From: Candidatus Zixiibacteriota bacterium
GTDB lineage: Bacteria > Zixibacteria > MSB-5A5 > GN15 > FEB-12
Direction of reading: 5' to 3'
Assembly: GCA_021163775.1 (NCBI GenBank)
Contig: JAGGTI010000126.1
Span: 1-41,911, forward strand
Length of the DNA: 41,911 bases
Shown here: piece by piece, positions 8,482-17,579 of the stretch
Numbering within the stretch: position 1 is the first letter of the stretch
Layout: the number at the start of each line of letters is the position of its first letter
Notes under the pieces: generated by a model
What the model was told of the DNA's origin: nothing
Database searches by the model: none
Seen by the model: the letters and a program-made list of their open reading frames with translations, nothing else
Translations under genes and position numbers: made by a program

Positions 8482-9882
8482 ATGCAGAGAAAACGCCAGC
8501 CAGCCGAACCGTACCGGATCAAAGCGGTTGAGGCTATCAAATTACAGAGTCGTCACGAGCGCGAGGAACTTATCGCGAAGGGCAACTATAATGTATTCAA
8601 AATCGATGCTGAGGATATTTACATTGATCTTTTGACCGATTCCGGTACTGCGGCGATGTCCAATCGCCAGTGGGCCGCGCTTATGTTGGGCGATGAATCA
8701 TACGCGGGAGCACGGTCGTTCCGGAAATTCGAGAAGACGATCAAGGGGATTTTTGGCAAGAAGTTTGTCATCCCGTGTCATCAGGGTCGTGTGGCCGAAA
8801 ACCTGGTTTTCAGTAACGCTCTCAAGCCGGGGCAGTATGTCCCCAACAATACCCATTTTGACACCACCAGGGGTAACTGTCTGCACAAAGGCGGTATCCC
8901 GATTGATATGCCCTGTGAGGAAAGCAAATCCGATGAGCCGCTTCCGTTTAAGGGTAATATGGACACGGTCCGTCTGGAATCTTTCATCAAGGACAAAGGA
9001 CCAGAACAGATTGCGATGGTTATTATGACCGTCACTAACAACTCGGCTGGTGGTCAGCCGGTGTCGATGGCCAATATCCGCGAAGTCTCCGAGATCTGCC
9101 ATCGTCACGGATTGTTATTCTATTTTGATTGCGCTCGTTTCGCAGAGAACAGCTACTTTATCAAACGCGACGAAGCTGGTTATGCCGGGAAGAGTATCGC
9201 CGAGATTGCTCAAGAGATGTTCTCGATGTGTGACGGCGCTATGATGTCGGCCAAGAAAGACGGTCTGGCCAATATGGGCGGTTTTATTACGCTTGATGAT
9301 GAAAAGTTGTATGAAAAGCTGACACAGCACCTGATCCTGATTGAAGGTTTCCCAACCTACGGTGGTTTAGCTGGACGTGACCTTGAGGTTCTTTCGGTAG
9401 GGTTGCGGGAAGTTCTCGATTTTGACTACCTCGATTTCAGAATCGAACAGGTCGAGTATTTCGGTGAGAAAATTAAAGCGGCTGGAATGCCGATAATCGA
9501 GCCGACCGGTGGTCACGCTGTGTTTGTTGATGCTGGTCAATTACTACCGCATATCTCACCGGGTCAATTTCCAGGTCATGCGCTGGCGGTGGAATTCTAT
9601 GTCGAAGGTGGGGTTCGTGCGGTGGAAATTGGTAGTCTGATGTTTGGTGGAACCGATCCCGATACTGGTAAAGAGTTCTTCGCGCCCCGTGAGTTGGTGC
9701 GGATGTGTTTGCCCCGACGAGTTTATACTAATTCGCACATAGATTATATTGCGGAAGTAGCCGAGAAGATTGTTACTCGCAAAGAGAGCATTCGGGGCTA
9801 TGAGATTCTCAAGCAGACCAAATTTTTGCGGCATTTCACTTGTGATCTTGCGGTTTGCAAGTCTGAAGGAGTAAAGGCTTGA
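8482..9882 (+). CDS. tnaA: Tryptophanase (beta-eliminating lyase family)
   Basis: DIYIDLLTDSGTAAMSNRQWAALMLGDESYAG; VTNNSAGGQPVSMAN; SAKKDGLANMGG; EGFPTYGGLAGRD; AVEIGSLMFG. Confidence 0.88.
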   Translation: MQRKRQPAEPYRIKAVEAIKLQSRHEREELIAKGNYNVFKIDAEDIYIDLLTDSGTAAMSNRQWAALMLGDESYAGARSFRKFEKTIKGIFGKKFVIPCHQGRVAENLVFSNALKPGQYVPNNTHFDTTRGNCLHKGGIPIDMPCEESKSDEPLPFKGNMDTVRLESFIKDKGPEQIAMVIMTVTNNSAGGQPVSMANIREVSEICHRHGLLFYFDCARFAENSYFIKRDEAGYAGKSIAEIAQEMFSMCDGAMMSAKKDGLANMGGFITLDDEKLYEKLTQHLILIEGFPTYGGLAGRDLEVLSVGLREVLDFDYLDFRIEQVEYFGEKIKAAGMPIIEPTGGHAVFVDAGQLLPHISPGQFPGHALAVEFYVEGGVRAVEIGSLMFGGTDPDTGKEFFAPRELVRMCLPRRVYTNSHIDYIAEVAEKIVTRKESIRGYEILKQTKFLRHFTCDLAVCKSEGVKA

Positions 9883-9889
9883 GCCGAAG

Positions 9890-10489
9890 TTGACGACTAT
9901 GCGTCTTAGTATCTTTCTTGTCTTTGTATGTTTGGCGATTGCGCTGTGCAGTTGTCAATCGATCAAGATTCGCACCGGTCCGCCTACCGACGATGAGGCT
10001 ACCGTTCAGTCGGCCGATCGCGGCAGTCAGGTTCGTTCGGAATGGGCTGATCGACTGCGCCGCGCCACTCTGCCCCAGCAGGCTACTTTGCTTAAGGGTT
10101 TTGTCGATTCAACCTGTGCTCGATACATACGGTTTGGTTACCAGATCGCCGACACGTGGCGCGATGAAAGTGATCGACGGGGAACTGAGATTCCAGTCGC
10201 GGACATTCGACAGATGATTGATGCTTCCACTCGCACCGATTTGCCGTTGTTTGAAGCGTATGAGGATGTCCTTGAGTATGGCATTGATGGCATCCGGGAA
10301 GCAAGGTTCTTCCAACCGCGAACCGAAGATCTGTTGATTGAATACCGAGATCATTATTTGGAAATTTACAGCGCGGTGTTTTATCCCAACGGATCTCAGG
10401 AGGAATTTGAGAGCCGGTTGCGGATGCTCCGGACGAGATCGGAAGACCTTAGCTTGAAGCTCGAGGAGGAACTTCAGCGCTATAGATGA
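9890..10489 (+). CDS. Hypothetical lipoprotein
   Basis: N-terminus MTTMRLSIFLVFVCLAIALCSCQS contains a lipobox. Confidence 0.7.
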   Translation: MTTMRLSIFLVFVCLAIALCSCQSIKIRTGPPTDDEATVQSADRGSQVRSEWADRLRRATLPQQATLLKGFVDSTCARYIRFGYQIADTWRDESDRRGTEIPVADIRQMIDASTRTDLPLFEAYEDVLEYGIDGIREARFFQPRTEDLLIEYRDHYLEIYSAVFYPNGSQEEFESRLRMLRTRSEDLSLKLEEELQRYR

Positions 10490-10691
10490 AAGATCATCGT
10501 CAGGTGCAACTTTTTTGATGCAAAATTGTGCAGACTGATGAGATCATCAGCTTGGTTGGCGAGTAAGTGGGTGTGCGGACTAACTCTTTGTACCAGCACT
10601 GGTTACGGGCGGGGGTGAGTGCTTGGGAGAACAGTTTTGGCCTTTGGGCCGGAATATTGCTCATAGAAATGCTTGGAAGACTCCAGCGAAG

Positions 10692-10720
10692 TTGACATTT
10701 AGTTGGAAACTTCCTATAAT
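10692..10720 (+). promoter_or_regulatory. Perfect consensus sigma70-type promoter
   Basis: TTGACA (10692-10697), 17-bp spacer, TATAAT (10715-10720). Confidence 0.85.
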
Positions 10721-10819
10721 CGTTTGGTTTATACTGGTTGAGAGGAGTTAAATCTATAAGTACTACGGTTAACGCTTTTTAGTTTTTTGCAGTTAGAAGA
10801 AGCACGTAAAGGGTTGCAC

Positions 10820-10890
10820 TATTTAGGTAGAGCCCGAAGACCGTAGTTACAGGTTGACTCGGTTCCAGGGCTGGGTTTTTGCCCAGTATG
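10820..10890 (+). promoter_or_regulatory. Structured 5' leader abutting the start codon of the C25 peptidase gene
   Basis: agccc(gaag)accg...cggt(tcca)gggct followed by ctggg-tttttg-cccag-t-ATG; no clear Shine-Dalgarno. Confidence 0.45.
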
Positions 10891-13800
10891 GAAATAAATC
10901 GGTATCAGACAATATTCGTTTTTTTCGTTGTGCTGGCGACCGCCTCGGTTGTCCTGGCCACGGATCCCAATCTAACTGTATTGGTATCAACCGACAGTGA
11001 GTTCAGGTTTCGCTATGATTTTGCGGCGGAGCTTGATGGGCTTCCCGTTACGGTCAATCACGATGATTTCTCAGCTCTACAGCGCACAATTCAAATCGCG
11101 ATTCCTGCCGGTAGCGAAGTTCGTCTGCTCTCTGTGACTGGAGAGCAAGAGCGGATTGATCGATCGGCTCGAGCGTTGGCGGCGGTGAGTGGATCAGAGT
11201 CACAGGTCGATATCTCCCGTCCGGTTGTTGTTCGTGGGCGTACAACTGTAGGTATTCGCGTTACGCCACTCCAGGACGGTCTGGTGTATGATAAGGTTGA
11301 GGTTGCGGTAAGTTTTGGTCGTACCCATTCTTCCGCCAAACTGACAGCACTTGATGATCCTGTTTTTGATCGTATTTGGTCGGCATCGCTGGCCAACTAC
11401 GACGTTGCGAAGCACTGGCCGGTAATTGATCGCAGACAGGGAAGTACGGTATCGCTCGGAACGGCTGGCTCTGATTCGCTGACTCATGCCGCCCAATGGT
11501 ATAAGCTTATCGTCTCTCGGACCGGACTGGTTCGGGTCACCGGAGCGCAACTTGAGTCGGTCGGTATCAATCTGGGTAGTCTGGCATCCGATTCAATCCG
11601 TGTTTTCAATGCTGGTGGTTTGCCTGATCCGGTTGATAACGCCGAAGATCGGCCGAACTTTCAGGAAATCTCGTTATTGATTATCGATAGTGGTGATGGT
11701 CAATTTGACCAAAATGACCAACTGTTGTTCTATGGCGAAGCGCCCAATCGCTGGGTATATGACGCTGGTGAGACGCCGGATTATATCAGTAATCGATACA
11801 CCGATGAAAATGTTTACTGGTTGGCGGTTTCGGGGTCGTTTTCTGGTTCACCGGTACGTATGGATCAGATTAACGGTGCTCTGGTTGGTCCGGCGGTTCC
11901 AGTGGTGGACACCTACCGCAATTGGGTCCATATTGAACAGGATCGGATGATTTCAATCGAGGCCGATGGTCATGTCTGGGATTACTACAATTGGTACTGG
12001 ACCGATGAAACCAGTCTGAGTATAGACGTAGCGACTCCGGGGGCGATTGAAACCGACTCGGCCTTTATCTATACCGCGGCCCGAACTAACCGAAGTGTCA
12101 ATCTGAGTGTCAATGGTACGTCGGCGACCCGCATCGACTGCCACAGTTCGGCCTGTCAGCACTACACTTTCAATCTGCAGGGTGGTATCGGTGAGACTAA
12201 CACGATTAACCTTCAATTGATACCTCTCTCATCAAGTGTGCCTCCGTTCTTGAACTATCTGGATATCAGCTACCGAAGCCAACTGCTTCCGGTTAGTGAT
12301 TACGTCGCATTTGATCTGGATAACAACGATGCTGAAGTCGAAGTTCAGGTAGTTGACAATTTCTCGTCTACGCCGACCGTGTTCGATATCTCCGATCCGC
12401 TTCATCCGACTGTAATCACCGGGTTTGATTGCTCGGGTGGGATCCTGAGTTTTCGGACAAATACGTTGATTGACCGCTCTAACCGTTACTTCGTAGCGAT
12501 CACTGGTCAGGCCGTGTCACCGATTCGGATTGAAGAAGTTGATTTCACTGACCTGCGCACTATTCCGGGACAGACTGACATGTTCATCGTTACAACCGAA
12601 GATCTTGCGCCTCTTCTCGATGAGTATGTTGCGTATCGGAGCGGTCAGGGTTGGTCGATTCGCACCGTCCTGGTGGACGATATCATGAACGATTTCTCGT
12701 ACGGCCTGTATGATCCTTCTGCGCTTCGCGATTTCTTCAAGTTCGCCTACGAGAATTATCCTTCACCTGCGCCATCATCGATTCTGCTGGTAGGTGACGC
12801 CAACTACGATTATCTCGATCACCTTAGCACTGGCGTAACCAACGTAGTGCCGTCGTATATAAGGGCGGGGAATAGGACTTACAGCGATGACAACTATGTC
12901 TATTTTGGCGATTTCGGCATACTTGATTCCGACTACGATCGGGCCCCGGATATGATGACTGCGCGCTGGCCGGTGCGCACAGTATCTGAGATTAACAATA
13001 TTATTAACAAGGTGATGGCCTACGAGTCGCCGTCAAATTTTGGCGCCTGGCGTACCAGGGTGACTCTGGTAGCCGATGACGAGCATACGACCGACCGCCA
13101 TGACGAGACTTTTCACACCACGCAGACAGAAACGCTCGAAAAAGTCTATATTCCGCGCCTGTTGAACCGGAATAAAATCTATCTGTGGGATTATCCTTTT
13201 GTTAATCGGGAGAAACCCTCGGTCAATGAGGCAATAATTAAGGCGTTCAACGATGGTTCATTGATTGTCAACTATGTTGGCCACGGCAACCCCGATGTCT
13301 GGTCCCATGAGCACGTCCTTCAGCGTGGCGCCGATCTGGTCCGCCTGAACAATTCCGATCGTTTGCCGCTGGTGTATGCGGCCTCGTGTGATATTGGTTT
13401 CTTTGATGACCCACAACGTGAAGGGATGGCTGAAGATTTACTGACAATGTCATCCGGTGGCGCAGTGGGGGTTATCTCGGCCACTCGTTTGGTCTATGCC
13501 GCTGACAATGCCCAGTTTAACCGAGCCGTTTATAATATCTTGTTTTCCAATCCGGATCTCACAATATGCGAGGCGATGTTTGCGGCCAAGGTTGAGCGTC
13601 AGTATCCTAACCCACTCGATACGCTTCCTCGGCCGGTCGACAATGACCGGGCTTACAATTTCCTCGGTGATCCCTGCCTTCGTTTGGGATTACCGACCCT
13701 TCGTCTGGAGTTTACCGAGCAACCCGACAGTCTGGTGGCGGCTGGTATCTCTACAATTAGCGGACGCGTGGTTGATGACAACGGCGTACCGGTATCAGCC

Positions 13801-14751
13801 AATGGTGAGTTGCAGGTGTCTGTTTACGATTCCGATCGGGAACGTAGCTACCGTCTGGCCGGTGACACGAACGCGATTGTCTACAATCTGCCTGGCCCGA
13901 CTATTTTTCGTGGCACCGCAAGCATCGTTGGTGGTCAGTTCAATTTACAGTTTGTAACGCCGCTGGATGTTGGTTACCGAGGTTCCAGCGCCCGCGTTTC
14001 CGCCTATGCTCAGTTTAGTGACCGCGATGGTATTGGCCTGATTGACAGTATTCTGGTCAGTGAGACTCAAAACCTGGTGGAAGACACCGAGGGGCCGACA
14101 ATTGTTTACAGCGTGTCTGGTCGATCTATTTTGTCCGATGGTGCTCGGCTTAGTCGGGATGAAAGCCTTGATATTACCCTCTCTGACCCGTCCGGTCTCA
14201 ATCTTGTCGGTGGCATTGGTCATGGTATTGTGTTGGTGATTGATGATCAGATTGAAAGTGCGATAAACCTGACCGACCTGTTTGAATACGACCGAGATGG
14301 CTATACCTCCGGAACTCTGGTTCTGTCGCTGGCGGGAATAGTTCCAGGGCCGCACCGGTTCAAGATCAAAGCCTGGGATAATGTCAATAATGCTTCGGTG
14401 GTTGAGTTTGAGGCCGAAATCATGGCTGATGACCGCCTGGCGGTGCTGGATCTGCTGAACTATCCGAATCCAATGAATAGGCAGACAACCTTCTATTTTG
14501 GGCTTTCACAACCGGTTTCCGAATTAAGGATGGCTATATATACATTGTCAGGTAAGAACATATGGAATACTTACCGATACCAATTGAGAGCGGGCGATTA
14601 TCCCAATGGCTCATCCGATTTGACCTGGGATGGCCGGGATGCGAATGGCAACTGGGTGGCCAATGGTGTCTATGTGTATCACCTGACCGCTCGTGGTGAG
14701 ATAACTGGTGAAAATGTTGAAGAATTTGGCAAAGTAATTGTTTTTAATTAA
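10888..14751 (+). CDS. Gingipain-like C25 family peptidase, PorU-like, with C-terminal FlgD/T9SS type A-like domain
   Basis: Catalytic His and Cys contexts NYVGHGNPDVWSHE and VYAASCDIGFFDDP; C-terminus LNYPNPMNRQTTFYFGLSQPVSELRMAIYTLSGKNI...NGVYVYHL. Confidence 0.88.
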   Translation: MEINRYQTIFVFFVVLATASVVLATDPNLTVLVSTDSEFRFRYDFAAELDGLPVTVNHDDFSALQRTIQIAIPAGSEVRLLSVTGEQERIDRSARALAAVSGSESQVDISRPVVVRGRTTVGIRVTPLQDGLVYDKVEVAVSFGRTHSSAKLTALDDPVFDRIWSASLANYDVAKHWPVIDRRQGSTVSLGTAGSDSLTHAAQWYKLIVSRTGLVRVTGAQLESVGINLGSLASDSIRVFNAGGLPDPVDNAEDRPNFQEISLLIIDSGDGQFDQNDQLLFYGEAPNRWVYDAGETPDYISNRYTDENVYWLAVSGSFSGSPVRMDQINGALVGPAVPVVDTYRNWVHIEQDRMISIEADGHVWDYYNWYWTDETSLSIDVATPGAIETDSAFIYTAARTNRSVNLSVNGTSATRIDCHSSACQHYTFNLQGGIGETNTINLQLIPLSSSVPPFLNYLDISYRSQLLPVSDYVAFDLDNNDAEVEVQVVDNFSSTPTVFDISDPLHPTVITGFDCSGGILSFRTNTLIDRSNRYFVAITGQAVSPIRIEEVDFTDLRTIPGQTDMFIVTTEDLAPLLDEYVAYRSGQGWSIRTVLVDDIMNDFSYGLYDPSALRDFFKFAYENYPSPAPSSILLVGDANYDYLDHLSTGVTNVVPSYIRAGNRTYSDDNYVYFGDFGILDSDYDRAPDMMTARWPVRTVSEINNIINKVMAYESPSNFGAWRTRVTLVADDEHTTDRHDETFHTTQTETLEKVYIPRLLNRNKIYLWDYPFVNREKPSVNEAIIKAFNDGSLIVNYVGHGNPDVWSHEHVLQRGADLVRLNNSDRLPLVYAASCDIGFFDDPQREGMAEDLLTMSSGGAVGVISATRLVYAADNAQFNRAVYNILFSNPDLTICEAMFAAKVERQYPNPLDTLPRPVDNDRAYNFLGDPCLRLGLPTLRLEFTEQPDSLVAAGISTISGRVVDDNGVPVSANGELQVSVYDSDRERSYRLAGDTNAIVYNLPGPTIFRGTASIVGGQFNLQFVTPLDVGYRGSSARVSAYAQFSDRDGIGLIDSILVSETQNLVEDTEGPTIVYSVSGRSILSDGARLSRDESLDITLSDPSGLNLVGGIGHGIVLVIDDQIESAINLTDLFEYDRDGYTSGTLVLSLAGIVPGPHRFKIKAWDNVNNASVVEFEAEIMADDRLAVLDLLNYPNPMNRQTTFYFGLSQPVSELRMAIYTLSGKNIWNTYRYQLRAGDYPNGSSDLTWDGRDANGNWVANGVYVYHLTARGEITGENVEEFGKVIVFN

Positions 14752-14773
14752 CGATAGGTGGAGACCGTACTGT

Positions 14774-17569
14774 ATGACTTTTCGAAAAACACTTCTGATG
14801 ATGCTGGCCCTGATTTTCAGCCTGGGTATGGCGGGGGAGGCGCTGGCCGATATTTCCAACGCCGCTGTGCTGTTCCTGCGAATAGCGCCTGGCTCTCGTG
14901 CGGCTGGAATGGGTGAAGCTTATGTGGCTATCGCCGATGATGCTACTGCTACCCATTGGAACCCGGCCGGGTTGGGTAACTATCCGCTCGCTGACACCTG
15001 GATCGAGTCCGATATTCCGCAGGCCTATCGACCAATCCTCGGTTTTGCGCCAATAAGCACTGGTGGTAGTAATAACTATCTCGATTACGACATCTGGGCT
15101 ATTACTCCCGCCGGTCTGATGCGGTACGACAACAAACGCTGGCATGTCAGCGAGGTGTTCAGCACCCGAACTGATGAGACTGCTGAGCAAAAGATCGTAG
15201 ACTATTTCAACGTCACCGATGAAACTCGTTTGGCTTCGATGGTTGAGCGTGTGGCCAGTCTCAATAATAAGGGTAGTCGTGACGAACTAATTCAACTTCG
15301 CGATAGTATTCTGGATGCGGTGCCGGCTGACTATGACCAACTGGAAACACTTACTCTGGAGCTTGATTCTCTTCCCGAGTGCTATTTGTTGTGCCGGGTC
15401 AACTGGGACAGAATTCGGGAAGTGCGAGAACGTTTGGTTGACGGACTTAAAGACAGCACCTTGACCGATACCGAGTGCGACCGGATCAGTGTTGCGGTAG
15501 AGCGTTCACGCAACCGCTTTTTGCCCGAGGATTTCCTGATTCCTTACGGTGCGCTCTTTGATGTTGAGCCTACCGCTATTGCCTCGACCGGTGAAATTCT
15601 GCTGGTTGGTTCGGCCCAGGGCTTGACAAGGTACAATGGCAAGAACTGGCAGATGGTTAAGACCGATGAAGGTTTTGATCTGAGTAATGTTACGGCGCTT
15701 CATGTCGTAGAAAGCTCGGTTCTAATAGCAACCGATCAAGGGGTAAAACTCTTTGACGGGCTTACTGCCCGATCCTTGACTACCGACGCCGGTTCTCTTC
15801 CGTCGGGTACGATCGATGCCATTGGTGGTAATTCACTGACCGAACTGTACGCTATTGTCGACGGCGAACTTTACCGTTACAATGGCCGCTACTGGAGTCA
15901 AACCCGTAACCATACGGTGGCGATTGACGATTCGATTGACAAGCTTGCGGCCCAGTATTCCATTTACGATACCGAAGCTGATAAACTTCGTTTTGTCGAA
16001 CGCTATCGCGAGCCACATGACCAACTGGCTCAAACTGAAGCGGCGGTAACGAATGCCGAAATAGAGGCCGCGACTGAACATGTTGCACTGGGTTCCACTG
16101 GGGCTGACGCCACTGTTGAGACCGCAGATACAATCTTGATTGATACCACAACCGTGATTGATGAAACGGAATCAGAGACTTCTGTTGTTGAATCAGATTC
16201 GGATGTTGAGCTTCCTGCTGAGCCAGTGGTCATTCCGGGTATTGATGTACCTTTCAATCCGGGCGATGTGATCCAGGTGCCGCTGGTGGCCAGCCTTAAA
16301 GGTAAGGCCAGAGCTATCTATGTTGATCGGGATCAACGTCTCTGGCTCGGTACTGACCAGGGTATCTTTTCGTTCGATGGTCAGGCTTGGGATGCCCCCG
16401 GTTACGAGGATTACGTTGTAGCTGAAGGTGAAACCCTTGACACCCTCGTTGCCAAGCGATCAAACTTGTCGGAGGAAGAGGCCGTTGTTTACCGCGAACT
16501 CCTGGCTGACATCAATGATCTTGACGCTGACCAACCCGAAGTTGGTACCAGTGTCAAAGTATATGCTAACCCTGCCGCCCGACCGGTGAACAGCATTGAT
16601 GGTGGTGGGCAACAGGTATTCTTTGCCACCGAAAATGGTCTGATCGAATATGACGGACAAAGCTGGTCACGATCTGGCCTGCGTGGTCTGACAAGGGCCA
16701 ACATTGTCGGTGTCAATACTCTTGGCAATGAAAGTTGGATTGCCAGTGACGAGAAACTGGTCATCAAAGGTCGCGGTCATTCGGAACTTTCTTTGATGCA
16801 CGTCAAGTGGTTGCCGGAACTGGCGGACGATCTCTATTACGAATTTTTCTCAGTTGTATCCAACAAGGAAGGGTGGGGAACATTTGGTGGCAGTGTTACA
16901 TTTATTTCCTACGGTAAGTTTGCTCGGACCAATGAAGACAGTCCGGAAATTGTCGGTGAATTTGAATCTTTCGATATTGCCGGGGCGATTTCCTACGGTA
17001 CTTCGTTGAATAGCAAGCTCAAGGCTGGTCTATCATTCAAAGTCATCTATTCGCGTCTAACCGATCAAGGCGCCGGCGCCGAACAGGGTTCCGGTACGGC
17101 TACGGGGTTTGGTGTTGATCTTGGTTTGTTGTATCATATGAATTCGCGTCTGACTTTGGGAATGGCAATAACCAACCTGGGTCCCCAAATGTCGTACATT
17201 GATGCCGCTCAGTCCGATCCATTGCCACGAAATTTGGCAATTGGTTTTGCCTACACACTGCTCCAGTCAGATTACACCAAGTTGCTGGTCACGGCTGAGA
17301 TAAACAAACTCATGGTGGGTCTTGATGACCGATCGGGTGAGGAACTCCGGCAGAGTGTTATAAACGGCGGTGCTGAGTTTACATACGCCAATTTGTTTGC
17401 CGCCAGAGCAGGTTATATTTACGATTCGGAAGGCTCAATCAAAACTCCGACACTCGGTTTCGGCCTGTCGCCATTTTCATGGGGTGAGTTCGATTTTGCT
17501 TATATCCCGAGTCAGGATGATTTTTCCTTAGCTAATACCTTGCGCATCTCGGCTCGGTTTATTTTCTAA
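14774..17569 (+). CDS. PorV/PorQ-like outer-membrane beta-barrel protein with long beta-propeller and LysM-like insertions
   Basis: N-term FLRIAPGSRAAGMGEAYVAIADDATATHWNPAGLGNYP; five RYNGKNW-like propeller motifs; LysM-like YVVAEGETLDTLVAKRSNLS...PEVGTSVKVY; C-terminal barrel from about WLPELADDLYYEFFSVV. Confidence 0.82.
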   Translation: MTFRKTLLMMLALIFSLGMAGEALADISNAAVLFLRIAPGSRAAGMGEAYVAIADDATATHWNPAGLGNYPLADTWIESDIPQAYRPILGFAPISTGGSNNYLDYDIWAITPAGLMRYDNKRWHVSEVFSTRTDETAEQKIVDYFNVTDETRLASMVERVASLNNKGSRDELIQLRDSILDAVPADYDQLETLTLELDSLPECYLLCRVNWDRIREVRERLVDGLKDSTLTDTECDRISVAVERSRNRFLPEDFLIPYGALFDVEPTAIASTGEILLVGSAQGLTRYNGKNWQMVKTDEGFDLSNVTALHVVESSVLIATDQGVKLFDGLTARSLTTDAGSLPSGTIDAIGGNSLTELYAIVDGELYRYNGRYWSQTRNHTVAIDDSIDKLAAQYSIYDTEADKLRFVERYREPHDQLAQTEAAVTNAEIEAATEHVALGSTGADATVETADTILIDTTTVIDETESETSVVESDSDVELPAEPVVIPGIDVPFNPGDVIQVPLVASLKGKARAIYVDRDQRLWLGTDQGIFSFDGQAWDAPGYEDYVVAEGETLDTLVAKRSNLSEEEAVVYRELLADINDLDADQPEVGTSVKVYANPAARPVNSIDGGGQQVFFATENGLIEYDGQSWSRSGLRGLTRANIVGVNTLGNESWIASDEKLVIKGRGHSELSLMHVKWLPELADDLYYEFFSVVSNKEGWGTFGGSVTFISYGKFARTNEDSPEIVGEFESFDIAGAISYGTSLNSKLKAGLSFKVIYSRLTDQGAGAEQGSGTATGFGVDLGLLYHMNSRLTLGMAITNLGPQMSYIDAAQSDPLPRNLAIGFAYTLLQSDYTKLLVTAEINKLMVGLDDRSGEELRQSVINGGAEFTYANLFAARAGYIYDSEGSIKTPTLGFGLSPFSWGEFDFAYIPSQDDFSLANTLRISARFIF

Positions 17570-17579
17570 GAGGCTACTA

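Noticed and set aside
10780-10880. Possible c-di-GMP-I (GEMM) riboswitch before the C25 peptidase gene
   Set aside because: cacgtaaagg is superficially similar, but the conserved GCAAACC and ACGCAAAG segments are missing.
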